Positions 1 through 8,133 of a DNA stretch of 35,388 nucleotides are shown here, piece by piece. How positions within the stretch are numbered: the stretch's first letter is position 1; the number at the start of each line of letters is the position of its first letter. The position numbers and the translations under genes are program-made. Source of the DNA: an uncultured Odoribacter sp. (GTDB lineage Bacteria; Bacteroidota; Bacteroidia; Bacteroidales; Marinifilaceae); NCBI GenBank assembly GCA_947039985.1, contig CAMRAP010000001.1:1-35388 (forward strand), read 5' to 3'. The notes beneath the pieces are model-generated. The model did no database searches. It was not told the DNA's origin and saw only the letters and a program-made list of their open reading frames with translations.

Positions 1-54
1 CATTACGTTTTAAACGACAAACTTACTTTTAAACTTTATAAATAGGGTAGACAA

Positions 55-190
55 CGTGACGCCAATAGGCGCCAAATCAGTGCTTTATAACCTAAATCGT
101 TACTATTTTCACTCTGAAAAAATAGTAACGATTTAGTAATGATTTGATGGCTGTTAGTGGCTTTAAGATGACTTTTAGTGGCGTTAGGAT
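55..190. repeat. Inverted and direct repeat cluster beside tRNA-Lys
   Basis: Seen: a perfect 18-bp inverted repeat (92-109 and 119-136, 9-nt spacer). It is flanked by weaker inverted arms: TGATTTG-type sequence at about 72-79 (reverse) and 139-147 (direct), and TGACGCCAAT at 58-67, which resembles the reverse complement of AGTGGCGTTA at 177-186. On the right, TTAGTGGC occurs twice (154-161 and 175-182), 21 bp or two helical turns apart. Such a layout fits arm-type sites of a tyrosine recombinase, or a repressor or replication-initiator site. The position, just beyond the 3' end of a tRNA gene, favours an integrated-element edge, but the recombinase gene is not in the window, so the role is inference. 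Confidence 0.5.
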
Positions 191-206
191 TAATTTTTTG
201 ACAAAG

Positions 207-242
207 AAAAAACCATCTAATCGACTGATTTAGATGGTTTTA
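207..242 (-). terminator. Hairpin terminator after tRNA-Lys
   Basis: The arms AAAACCATCTAA and TTAGATGGTTTT flank a loop of about 8-9 nt. Read on the minus strand, the hairpin is followed by a run of T (complement of AAAAAA at about 207-212). It lies 35 bases past the tRNA 3' end, as expected for the tRNA-Lys transcript. Confidence 0.7.
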
Positions 243-276
243 AGTTTTTTCTGGTGAAACCTCTGTTTCTAGAAAG

Positions 277-349
277 TGATCCGTCTGGGGTTCGAACCCA
301 GGACCCCAACATTAAAAGTGTTGTGCTCTACCGACTGAGCTAACGAATC
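277..349 (-). tRNA. tRNA-Lys (anticodon TTT)
   Basis: The minus strand folds into a complete 73-nt cloverleaf without an encoded CCA. The acceptor stem GATTCGT pairs with ACGGATC with one G-U pair, and the discriminator base is A at 277. The D arm contains AGCTCAGTCGGTAGAGC, the anticodon loop CTTTTAA gives anticodon TTT (Lys), and the T arm contains GGTTCGAACCC. A promoter lies directly upstream and a hairpin terminator downstream, so it appears to be a single-gene transcript. Confidence 0.96.
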
Positions 350-370
350 AATATGTCTCAATTGCGAGTA

Positions 371-400
371 CAAAGGTAATCGTTTTTTTTAAAGCTGCAA
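371..400 (-). promoter_or_regulatory. Bacteroidetes-type promoter for tRNA-Lys
   Basis: On the minus strand a -7 element TACCTTTG (378 down to 371) has TTG at 400-398, 19 nt upstream. This matches the Bacteroidetes TTTG-N19-21-TAnnTTTG consensus. Transcription would start roughly 15 nt before the tRNA 5' end. Confidence 0.75.
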
Positions 401-429
401 GACTTCTGCATGTTTTTTTTAAAAAATTA

Positions 430-1026
430 TTATTCAACAATACAAACAGATTCTATCTGTTCCAAACGAAAATGCAAAGATGGCACATCTTTCTGTCTGA
501 TTTCAAGCAACATATCACATTCCAATTCAAAATTTCGCTCAATTACTACTGGATTTATTTCTTTAATAATTTTCATCACATCATTCATCACTAAATAGCT
601 AAAATGGATACGTAATTGCTCGTTTACTGTTTTTTCTACAATTACAGCATTGGATAATGCATCTATTGTAGACTCTCGATAAGCATGGATCAAACCAGAA
701 ACGCCCAATTTTATTCCTCCAAAATAACGAATCACTACAATTAAAATATTAGTTAAATCATGAGAAACAATCTGACCTAATATTGGCTTTCCAGCAGTCG
801 AAGATGGCTCACCATCATCATTTGCTCGAAATCGTAACTTATCAGCTCCCAAACGCCAAGCATAACAGTGGTGTCGTGCATCATAATATTTTTCTTTAAT
901 AGCAGCTACTATTGACTTTATCTCATCCTCATTCATTACAGGATAAGCAAAAGAAATAAAACGGCTCCCTTTTTCTTTATAAATACCCTCTGCAATAGTC
1001 TCTATTGTTTTGTAAATATCTTCCAT
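430..1026 (-). CDS. yigZ: YigZ/IMPACT family protein
   Basis: A 198-residue protein of the YigZ/IMPACT (UPF0029) family. The family hallmarks are present: GSRF near residue 20, a block around 49-57 with DARHHCYAW, the strongly conserved ANDDGEPSSTAGKP at 68-81, and IRYFGGIKLG at 99-108. The eukaryotic homologue IMPACT regulates the Gcn2 kinase by binding Gcn1; bacterial YigZ has no firmly established biochemical role. Length is typical (about 200). The gene follows dnaA in the same direction, but a hairpin terminator lies between them, so it probably has its own promoter; I see no perfect -7 element there. Family assignment is secure, cellular function is not. Confidence 0.92.
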   Translation of the reverse strand: MEDIYKTIETIAEGIYKEKGSRFISFAYPVMNEDEIKSIVAAIKEKYYDARHHCYAWRLGADKLRFRANDDGEPSSTAGKPILGQIVSHDLTNILIVVIRYFGGIKLGVSGLIHAYRESTIDALSNAVIVEKTVNEQLRIHFSYLVMNDVMKIIKEINPVVIERNFELECDMLLEIRQKDVPSLHFRLEQIESVCIVE

Positions 1027-1040
1027 ATAAAAAAATCAAA

Positions 1041-1078
1041 GGGTTTAAAATCCAGCTCCTCACTAAAATTTTAAACCC
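1041..1078 (-). terminator. Rho-independent terminator after dnaA
   Basis: The 11-bp arms GGGTTTAAAAT (1041-1051) and ATTTTAAACCC (1068-1078) form a hairpin. Read on the minus strand it is followed by TTTGATTTTTTT. It lies about 22 nt beyond the dnaA stop and separates dnaA from yigZ. Confidence 0.8.
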
Positions 1079-1099
1079 TCATGTATACTTTGATAATGA

Positions 1100-2524
1100 T
1101 CAATTCACACTACCTAGTTTCCGCTGAATATCTTCAACATCCATTCTAAAACTCTTATCTGTTGCTATTAAATTAGTAACAGCTTTACAAGCATACAAAA
1201 CAGTTGCATGATCTTTCTTTCCTATTTGACTACCAATGTACGCAAGTGAAAATTTCGTGTAATTCTTACTAAAATACATAGCTAACTGACGCGCTTGAAC
1301 CACTTCACGTTTGCGAGTCTTTGTTTGTAACAAATCACCCGAAATCTTAAAATGGTCACATACCACTTGTTGTATTTTATCAACAGTTAGTTCTTCTGTT
1401 GCTGTTTTTACTATCGTTCCTAAAATATCTTTGACAACATCTACTGTCAAATCACGCTTAATAAAAGTAGACTGAGCCAATAAAGAAATCATAACTCCTT
1501 CAAGCTCTCGAACATTATTATTAACGTATTTACAAATATAATCAATAACATCCTCCGAAAAATCAATACCGTCCTTACGAACTTTGCTAACTACAATTTT
1601 TTTACGAGTATCAAAATCAGGGCTCTTAATTTCGGCTGATAACCCCCAGCGGAAACGAGACAATAAACGCTCTTCCATGCCAACAAGTTCAGATGGAGCT
1701 TTATCACATGTTAAAATTAATTGCTTTCCAGATTGGTGCAAATGATTAAATATATGAAAAAAAGTATTTTGAGTTCCAGGTTTTCCGGCTAACTCATGAA
1801 TATCATCTAAAATCAGAACATCTATCAACTGATAAAAATGAAGGAAATTATTCACCTCATTGCGTCGTACAGCTTCTGTATACTGAGTTTTAAAAACATT
1901 TGTGGATACATACAAAACAACTTTCTCTGGAAAATTATGTTTTACCTCCAAACCAATTGCTTGTGCCAAATGAGTTTTTCCTAATCCTGAACCACCATGA
2001 ATCAACAAAGGATTAAAAGCAGTTCCGCCAGGTTCATTTGCAATTGCCATTCCAGCAGAACGAGCCAAACGATTACATCCACCTTCAATATAACTATCTA
2101 TTGTATATGATGGATTTAATTGTGAATCTATATGAATACGATTAGACTCCAATTTAAAAGGATTCTTTAACTTCGGTTCATTTACACGACTTAAATCAAT
2201 AGTATTAACTCCTGGTTGACGAATAGAAGTTGAAGCGATCGTTGTTGTTAATGATTCGACAGACTTATTACGCTCTACAACGACAGAGTAATCTAATTTT
2301 GCTTTCGGACCAATCACCGCTTGTAAAGCAACACGCAATATATTAAAATATTCCCCCTCTAATGTTTCATATACATAAGCACTAGAAACCTGTATCGTTA
2401 ATATATCTCCCTCAAACTTCAAAGCACGTATCGGCTCAAAAAGAGTTTTAAATCTTTCTGGCGTTACCTGTTCTTGTATCAAAAACAAGCACTTTGACCA
2501 AACTTTACTACTATCTTTCTTCAT
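1100..2524 (-). CDS. dnaA: Chromosomal replication initiator DnaA
   Basis: DnaA, the AAA+ ATPase that binds DnaA boxes and opens oriC. At 474 residues it has the full family length. Domain I spans about 1-85, a short linker follows, then the AAA+ domain with Walker A GGSGLGKT at 177-184, Walker B LILDD at 237-241 and the arginine-finger segment LLSRF at 287-291. The C-terminal domain IV carries the DnaA signature, with KKDHATVLYACKAV at 436-449, which contacts DNA. The ATG at 2524 gives the usual start of domain I. The gene is followed by its own terminator. The 380-bp upstream region shows no clear array of DnaA boxes, so I cannot place oriC here. Confidence 0.98.
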   Translation of the reverse strand: MKKDSSKVWSKCLFLIQEQVTPERFKTLFEPIRALKFEGDILTIQVSSAYVYETLEGEYFNILRVALQAVIGPKAKLDYSVVVERNKSVESLTTTIASTSIRQPGVNTIDLSRVNEPKLKNPFKLESNRIHIDSQLNPSYTIDSYIEGGCNRLARSAGMAIANEPGGTAFNPLLIHGGSGLGKTHLAQAIGLEVKHNFPEKVVLYVSTNVFKTQYTEAVRRNEVNNFLHFYQLIDVLILDDIHELAGKPGTQNTFFHIFNHLHQSGKQLILTCDKAPSELVGMEERLLSRFRWGLSAEIKSPDFDTRKKIVVSKVRKDGIDFSEDVIDYICKYVNNNVRELEGVMISLLAQSTFIKRDLTVDVVKDILGTIVKTATEELTVDKIQQVVCDHFKISGDLLQTKTRKREVVQARQLAMYFSKNYTKFSLAYIGSQIGKKDHATVLYACKAVTNLIATDKSFRMDVEDIQRKLGSVN

Positions 2525-2904
2525 ACTCTACTGTTAATCAGGTAGTTCATTTTCATACTACCCACTCTTATTCTGGATGCTAAATTCTACAAAAAATAGC
2601 TTATAAAAAAATGCACTTTCACTTGCTTATTCTCAAAAAATGTTGTTGACTATTTATCAGACGATTACGATTTACTCGCTGATTTTCAGAATATTACATT
2701 CAATCATCCCGATCAACAAAGTAAAACGTATTTCAAAATCTCCATTACTTTATCATAAAAACAGAAACTTTACAACTCATATAACTAGATGACAGATAAG
2801 AAAATAAACGGAGTCTCATAACAATCAAGTAACATTTGTATTAAACATTATGTTAACTACACTAATCCTCGAAAATAATCTTAATTAGAATGACTCAAAA
2901 TAAC
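2525..2904. other. 380-bp intergenic region upstream of dnaA
   Basis: No gene is seen. The region lies between the dnaA start and the MCE gene stop, both minus strand, so it should hold the dnaA promoter. A small inverted repeat, GGTAGT/ACTACC at 2541-2546 and 2557-2562, would form a hairpin in the dnaA leader. The nearest thing to a -7 element is CAAAAAATA (complement TATTTTTTG) around 2590, one base too long. I could not find a 9-mer matching TTATCCACA. An orphan TAACATTTG-like sequence on plus lies near 2827. Confidence 0.5.
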
Positions 2905-4095
2905 CTACCGCGTTATTTTAACAATATATGCATTCTCAAAAGATTCTTTCAGATCTTTAAGTTCCCCCTCTGCTTGTCGTAAATTTTCATAAGTACGAAG
3001 CAAATAAAGAAATTGACCATTCTTACGAATCTCTTTCAAATCGGGGTATTTTAAATACAGACTATCATTGGATAGCAAGCGTTTATCCGACTCAGCAATG
3101 ACCACTCCATACCGATCTGTATCTTTGACTTTATTCCCTCCAAAATCAAATACAGATAGATTTACAAAACGCTTTGGATTTTGCCTAAATTCCACTAATA
3201 ACTTATTCATATTTTCACTAATCATTGCCAAGTTATAGTATAATTCTTCATCATTTACAAGCCCTCCTAGAGTACCTTTCCCCCTATTTACTTTAGTCAT
3301 AATGGAGTCCGTTTGTATCAATACACTATTTAAAGTACGAATTGAATTATTCAAATTAATCGCTCTTAAAGAGTCGCTAATTGAAGTCATATTATCCAAA
3401 CTACGTGTAATATCAGAATTACTACTTTCCAAATTTCCAGTAATACTGTTTATATGCTTCAATATGCTTGAAATACGCACAGTCTCTTCACTCAACATGG
3501 TATTCAAAGTAACTGACGCTTGCTCTGCATTATTTATAGTACGCCCCATACTTTTTAGAGATCCACGAATATTTCCATCACTATTTTCGCTAAAAATATC
3601 CTGCAAGGCCATTAATACAGTATCTAAAGAGATCATTATATTTTCAGTCCTCACCTTCAAAGGCTCTAGTTGTTCATTCAATTGCTCCATCATTCCCCGC
3701 TCAAATTGAGCCTTTAGAGTATCTCCACTTTGAGCATAATGAAGAGCATCTCCAGGTATTAGGTCTATTGCTTTTGTTCCCATTAAATCTGCATTTTGAA
3801 TCGATGCAATAGTATTGGCAGGAATTTCTAAATCTTTACCTACTGTAAATTCAACTAAGACCTTATCAAAATGCTCTCCTACAAACTGAACATCACGAAC
3901 CTGTCCAACGCCATATCCTCGATATACTACACGACTTGAAACTTTCAAACCATCGACCTTATCATACACGCCATAAAATACATTATTGCTCTCAAATAAA
4001 GCTCTCCCCTTTAAAAAGTTTACACCTCCTATTAAAATAGCAATGGCTACAATTGCTGTTAAAGCTACTTTTATCTCTCTTTTATTTTTTATCAT
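2905..4095 (-). CDS. MCE/MlaD family lipid-transport protein
   Basis: A 396-residue MCE (MlaD) family protein. An uncleaved N-terminal membrane anchor (about 8-24) is followed by the MCE domain (about 37-115, with VDGLKVSSRV and the later ADLMGTKAIDL block). A long, mostly helical C-terminal part (about 130-330) follows, of the kind that forms extended tunnels or coiled coils. Family knowledge: MlaD-type proteins form hexamers that move phospholipids between the inner and outer membranes together with an ABC transporter, which is not encoded in this window. It starts 8 bp after the amidase stop, so the two are very likely one operon. The ATPase and permease partners must be elsewhere. Confidence 0.9.
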   Translation of the reverse strand: MIKNKREIKVALTAIVAIAILIGGVNFLKGRALFESNNVFYGVYDKVDGLKVSSRVVYRGYGVGQVRDVQFVGEHFDKVLVEFTVGKDLEIPANTIASIQNADLMGTKAIDLIPGDALHYAQSGDTLKAQFERGMMEQLNEQLEPLKVRTENIMISLDTVLMALQDIFSENSDGNIRGSLKSMGRTINNAEQASVTLNTMLSEETVRISSILKHINSITGNLESSNSDITRSLDNMTSISDSLRAINLNNSIRTLNSVLIQTDSIMTKVNRGKGTLGGLVNDEELYYNLAMISENMNKLLVEFRQNPKRFVNLSVFDFGGNKVKDTDRYGVVIAESDKRLLSNDSLYLKYPDLKEIRKNGQFLYLLRTYENLRQAEGELKDLKESFENAYIVKITR

Positions 4096-4103
4096 ATCAA
4101 CTT

Positions 4104-5231
4104 CTATTTTCGTTTCAGTTTCTCTGCCTCTGCCACTGAAATGAGATTACCCTTATATATGGCAATAATAAAACAATCTTTTATCGTAGCTCTCACGACT
4201 TTCACATCTTTTTGCACTTTCCCCAAGTCCGACGAAGCAGCCACATAGTATCTATAACGCCCATTTGTATATATCTCGCTTACTTTTTGTTTTGTATATA
4301 ATTTAGAATATCCTTTCACCTGCTCTATTGCAGAAGAAATTTGTATGGCATACATAGGGGCATTCATTCCCACTTTGCTGCTTGTGACATTTTTCTGTGG
4401 AGCAACTACATTTTTAGAATTTACAATATCTTTTTCTACACTAGCTTTATACGCTTGAAAACCTTTAAAGATACCTTGAGCTATTTTTGTTTGCCCAGTA
4501 GATGTCATCATATAACGCTCTTCATCTAAATTACTTATAAATCCTACTTCAAGTAACACAGCAGGCATAGCAGCATCATTCAACACCCAAAAAGGGCCTT
4601 GTTGTATTCCACGATTTACTCTACTTGTTGATACAGCCATTGATTTTTGCACTAAAGATGCTAAATTCAAACTTTTATCCTGGTGCATATCCTGAAGCAT
4701 ATTACCCATGATATACGAAATAGGGTCAGAAGGATCAAACCCTTCGTATTTCACAGAATAATCATCTTCATAGTGAATTGCAGAGTTTTCTTTCATGGCA
4801 ACTTGAAGATTATGATTTGAAGCATTTGCACCCAATACAAATGTCGTTATTCCTTTTACATGCTTTCCGCTAGGATTTTTCTTTATATCCAGTGCATTAG
4901 CATGAATTGAAACAAATAAATCTGCTTTTTGTTTTTTTGCAAAACTTGAACGTTCTTTTAATCCAATAAAAACATCTTTATCACGTGTATATATCACTTT
5001 GATATCAGGATACGTTTGCTTTATCAATTTACCAAACTTCAAAGCAACAGACAAAGCTATATGTTTTTCATAAGTTTTCGCGCCAAGAGCACCAGGGTCT
5101 TTCCCCCCATGTCCAGCATCAATACAGATACATTTGATTTCTCCAACATTGGCTTGTCCAAAGGATATACCGACACAAATGACTACTAATAAAAATGATA
5201 AGATCCAGGATGTTCCGAACTTTATTATCAT
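4104..5231 (-). CDS. N-acetylmuramoyl-L-alanine amidase (Amidase_3)
   Basis: A periplasmic zinc amidase that cuts the bond between MurNAc and L-Ala in peptidoglycan. Residues 1-25 are a signal peptide ending near FG-Q. The Amidase_3 fold spans about 32-255. Its zinc ligands are H41 (IDAGHGG), E55 and H110 (SIHAN), and the catalytic glutamate is probably E228 in LEVGFISN. A C-terminal stretch from about 290 resembles a divergent SPOR-like peptidoglycan-binding module (YAIQIS start, YRYYVA), but this is weak. At 375 residues it has normal length for Bacteroidetes AmiC-like enzymes. It heads an operon with the MCE gene and is transcribed divergently from lptD. Confidence 0.93.
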   Translation of the reverse strand: MIIKFGTSWILSFLLVVICVGISFGQANVGEIKCICIDAGHGGKDPGALGAKTYEKHIALSVALKFGKLIKQTYPDIKVIYTRDKDVFIGLKERSSFAKKQKADLFVSIHANALDIKKNPSGKHVKGITTFVLGANASNHNLQVAMKENSAIHYEDDYSVKYEGFDPSDPISYIMGNMLQDMHQDKSLNLASLVQKSMAVSTSRVNRGIQQGPFWVLNDAAMPAVLLEVGFISNLDEERYMMTSTGQTKIAQGIFKGFQAYKASVEKDIVNSKNVVAPQKNVTSSKVGMNAPMYAIQISSAIEQVKGYSKLYTKQKVSEIYTNGRYRYYVAASSDLGKVQKDVKVVRATIKDCFIIAIYKGNLISVAEAEKLKRK

Positions 5232-5279
5232 GGCATTATTTTTTTATAAAGAAGATAGCTATTAACAATCAATATTTCT

Positions 5280-5287
5280 TACATTTG
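5280..5287 (+). promoter_or_regulatory. -7 element upstream of lptD
   Basis: TACATTTG matches the Bacteroidetes -7 consensus TAnnTTTG exactly. Transcription would start near 5293, about 50 nt before the lptD start codon. It lies between the two genes and partly faces the amidase promoter at 5326-5333. Confidence 0.65.
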
Positions 5288-5325
5288 CACTCCGAATACG
5301 GAAAGCAGAATGCATTTATTCTCCA

Positions 5326-5333
5326 CAAAAATA
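5326..5333 (-). promoter_or_regulatory. -7 element upstream of amidase-MCE operon
   Basis: Read on the minus strand the sequence is TATTTTTG, a match to TAnnTTTG. It would give a leader of about 90 nt before the amidase ATG at 5231. The two divergent promoters overlap, so their transcripts would overlap for about 30 nt and the promoters could interfere. Confidence 0.5.
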
Positions 5334-5343
5334 GTATAATAAA

Positions 5344-8121
5344 TTGCAAATAAGAACATACATAGTCTATTTTATTACGATTTCAGTCATTTTATGTGTG
5401 ACTGCATGCTCGCTTACATCGCATTTTGTAGGAGATAGTCAAGAAATTTCACCCAGTGATACCACTTCTATACAAAAGCAAATAAAAATAACAAAGGATA
5501 GCGTTAAATCAACAAATCGACTACAAGAAAATACAATAGAAGTTCAGACAGACTCTATTATTACAGAATTACAACAAGCAGATTCAATGTTTGTGATAGA
5601 TTCCACGTCAGTTATTCTAACAGATTCGACAAGCATTAGCCAAGACACCATTCAACAGGACACAACAGAAGCAAAGCCATTATTCAATGACATTGTTACA
5701 TATAGTGCCAATGACTCAATTAAAATTTCAGTACTTGACAAGGAGATGGTCCTTTACAAAAATGGTTTTTTAAAATATCTTAGCACTGAATTAAAAGCAG
5801 ACTCCATCACTCTAGATATGACAGATAATATTGCATATGCTATTGGAATGACTGATTCAGCTGGCGTAGTAAGCGGCAAGCCAGTATTTAAAGACGGTTC
5901 GCAAGAATTTGAAAGTACCGACTTGAAATACAATTTTAAAACGGAGAAAGGGTTTATTAAAAACATTATTACTCAACAAGGAGAAGGATATGTTCAGGGG
6001 AAATTAACAAAAAAAATATCGGATGATGTATTTTGTATTAAAAATGGGAAATACACCACTTGCGACAATCATGATCACCCGCATTTCTTTGTTGCATTGA
6101 ATAAAGCAAAACTGATAAAAGACAGTAAGGTGATTTCAGGTTTTGCCTATTTAAATATCGCAGGCGTCCCTCTCCCACTTGCTATTCCTTTTGGGTTCTT
6201 TCCGATTACCAGTAAAGCAACTTCAGGTATTTTAATGCCTACATATGGAGAAGAGAAATTGAGAGGATTTAACCTTAGAGATGGAGGATATTATTGGAAT
6301 ATCAATGATTATGTCGATGCAACAATAACAGGAACCATATACACGAATGGCTCATGGGGGCTTAATTTGGGATCAAATTATAGGCTACGCTATAAATTCA
6401 ACGGAAATTTTGCGTATTCAATGAGCAAAAACCACACTAGTGAGAAAGGAACACCCGATTATACTGAATCGAGTGACTGGGCTGTGCGTTGGACTCATAG
6501 CCAAGACCCTAAAGCGAATCCATACACTACATTCTCGGCTTCTGTTGATATGTCATCCGCAAGTAACAACTATTATAACTCTGGAACAAACATCAATGAT
6601 ATAGCCAACCAACGAAAACAATCGAGTATCTCTTGGAGCAAAAAATGGCCAGATAAACCATTTAGCCTAACCACTAGTTTTAATCACAACCAAAACAGCC
6701 AAGACACCACTATCACATTGTCATTTCCAAACGTCAATTTTAGAGTCTCGAATATTTATCTTTTTAGACGTAAAGAGCGTGTTGGAGAAATAAAATGGTA
6801 TGAAAACATTGGCTTTACCTATAGCTCTGAAATTAAAAATTCAATACATACAAAAGAGGATCAACTAGGCGAATCTTTTAAACATATTGCTAGAGATTGG
6901 GACAATGGTTTTCAACACTCTATTCCACTTAGCACAAGTATCAATTTAGCCAAAGATCTTGCGGTATCTCCATCTATCAGTTACAAGGGAGTAGCTTATC
7001 TTAGCTCCATTCGCAAAGGAAATTGGGTGGAAGATTCAACCATGGCTAATTATGGTTATACCCCTATAGACACCATTTACGGTATGCATTATGCACACAA
7101 TTATACAACCAGTTTATCCTTATCATACAATCCAACGGTTTATGGTATGTATCAATTTACAAAGCCTGAGAGTAAGGTATTTGCCATCCGTCATGTTGTT
7201 CGACCTAGTGCAAGTGTCTCCTATGGGCCTAATCTAGGAGTAGACCCTGATAATTACTGGAAAACATATCTAGACAAAAATGGGAATGAACAAAAGTACT
7301 CTATTTTTGAAGGTAAAGTATATGGAACTCCCACAGGATCTGAACGTTCAAAACAAACTGGATCGCTAAGTCTTAGTCTAGATCAAAATGTAGAAATGAA
7401 GGTGCGAAACGATCAAGATACCACTGGTAAAGAGGCATATAAAAAGATCAAACTACTGGAAAGTTTTCGTCTATCTTCAAGCTATAACATTTTTGCTGAT
7501 TCAATGAATTGGTCAAATATATCCATGTCAGCACGAACGAAAATATTTAATGGTAAAATTAATATAAACCTTTCAGGAACAATAGATCCTTATGCCATCA
7601 CTGCTGATGCTAAACGGATCAATAAATACAATGGAGGCCTTGGACGTTTAACGAATCTTTCTGCCTCTACAGGCATCCAATTTTCTGCTGATGATGGCGA
7701 GAAAAAAGAAGAGAAAAATGAAAAACTAAATGGTCACTATAATGAATATACAGATTTTGATGTACCTTGGAATATTAGTTTAGACTATACATTTAATTAC
7801 TCCAAAAATTACTCTCCAAATCCAGCAGCAGGAGCGACAAAGCCACTGAGCGAAAGTACAATTTCACAGATGGTACGTATCAATGGTGATTTTTCGCTGA
7901 CTCCAAAATGGAAAATAGGATGGAGTTCTGGTTACGACTTTCAACAAAAGGAGGTGACTGCCACCAGCTTTAATTTATCCCGAGATTTGCATTGTTGGGA
8001 AATGACCTTTTCATGTATTCCTTTTGGAACACACCAATCTTATAACTTCCAAATTAATGTACGCTCTAGTCTATTAAAGGATTTAAAACTGATGAAGAGA
8101 GATTCATGGTATGACAATTAA
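5344..8121 (+). CDS. lptD: LptD-like outer-membrane LPS assembly protein
   Basis: A 925-residue outer-membrane protein of the LptD/OstA family, which inserts lipopolysaccharide into the outer leaflet with LptE. An N-terminal signal (about 1-22) is followed by a Ser/Thr/Asp-rich linker. An OstA-like beta-jellyroll domain comes next (about 115-270: YKNGFLKYLSTELKADSITLD and later TCDNHDHPHF). A C-terminal barrel of about 650 residues follows, with repeated aromatic amphipathic strands. The start is a TTG: an in-frame TAG lies 4 codons upstream and the next Met comes only after the signal peptide. The signal ends with VTAC (Cys22), which resembles a lipobox and is unusual for LptD; it could equally be an ordinary signal peptide. 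The M64 peptidase gene follows 12 bp downstream. Confidence 0.88.
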   Translation: MQIRTYIVYFITISVILCVTACSLTSHFVGDSQEISPSDTTSIQKQIKITKDSVKSTNRLQENTIEVQTDSIITELQQADSMFVIDSTSVILTDSTSISQDTIQQDTTEAKPLFNDIVTYSANDSIKISVLDKEMVLYKNGFLKYLSTELKADSITLDMTDNIAYAIGMTDSAGVVSGKPVFKDGSQEFESTDLKYNFKTEKGFIKNIITQQGEGYVQGKLTKKISDDVFCIKNGKYTTCDNHDHPHFFVALNKAKLIKDSKVISGFAYLNIAGVPLPLAIPFGFFPITSKATSGILMPTYGEEKLRGFNLRDGGYYWNINDYVDATITGTIYTNGSWGLNLGSNYRLRYKFNGNFAYSMSKNHTSEKGTPDYTESSDWAVRWTHSQDPKANPYTTFSASVDMSSASNNYYNSGTNINDIANQRKQSSISWSKKWPDKPFSLTTSFNHNQNSQDTTITLSFPNVNFRVSNIYLFRRKERVGEIKWYENIGFTYSSEIKNSIHTKEDQLGESFKHIARDWDNGFQHSIPLSTSINLAKDLAVSPSISYKGVAYLSSIRKGNWVEDSTMANYGYTPIDTIYGMHYAHNYTTSLSLSYNPTVYGMYQFTKPESKVFAIRHVVRPSASVSYGPNLGVDPDNYWKTYLDKNGNEQKYSIFEGKVYGTPTGSERSKQTGSLSLSLDQNVEMKVRNDQDTTGKEAYKKIKLLESFRLSSSYNIFADSMNWSNISMSARTKIFNGKININLSGTIDPYAITADAKRINKYNGGLGRLTNLSASTGIQFSADDGEKKEEKNEKLNGHYNEYTDFDVPWNISLDYTFNYSKNYSPNPAAGATKPLSESTISQMVRINGDFSLTPKWKIGWSSGYDFQQKEVTATSFNLSRDLHCWEMTFSCIPFGTHQSYNFQINVRSSLLKDLKLMKRDSWYDN

Positions 8122-8133
8122 AAAAATAAAGCG

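Larger units (their letters stand above)
1..276. other. Gene-free left flank, possible integrated-element edge
   Basis: No ORF of useful length lies here. The first three bases, CAT, could be a minus-strand ATG of a gene running off the left edge, which cannot be tested here. Contents are the repeat cluster at 55-190 and the hairpin at about 207-242. The tRNA-Lys 3' end abuts this segment, the usual insertion side for integrases that use tRNA genes. No second copy of the tRNA 3' end is visible to define an attachment duplication. Confidence 0.35.

Noticed and set aside
2525..2904. oriC upstream of dnaA
   Set aside because: No cluster of DnaA boxes or clear unwinding element was found by eye; AT-richness alone is not evidence in a genome of this composition.
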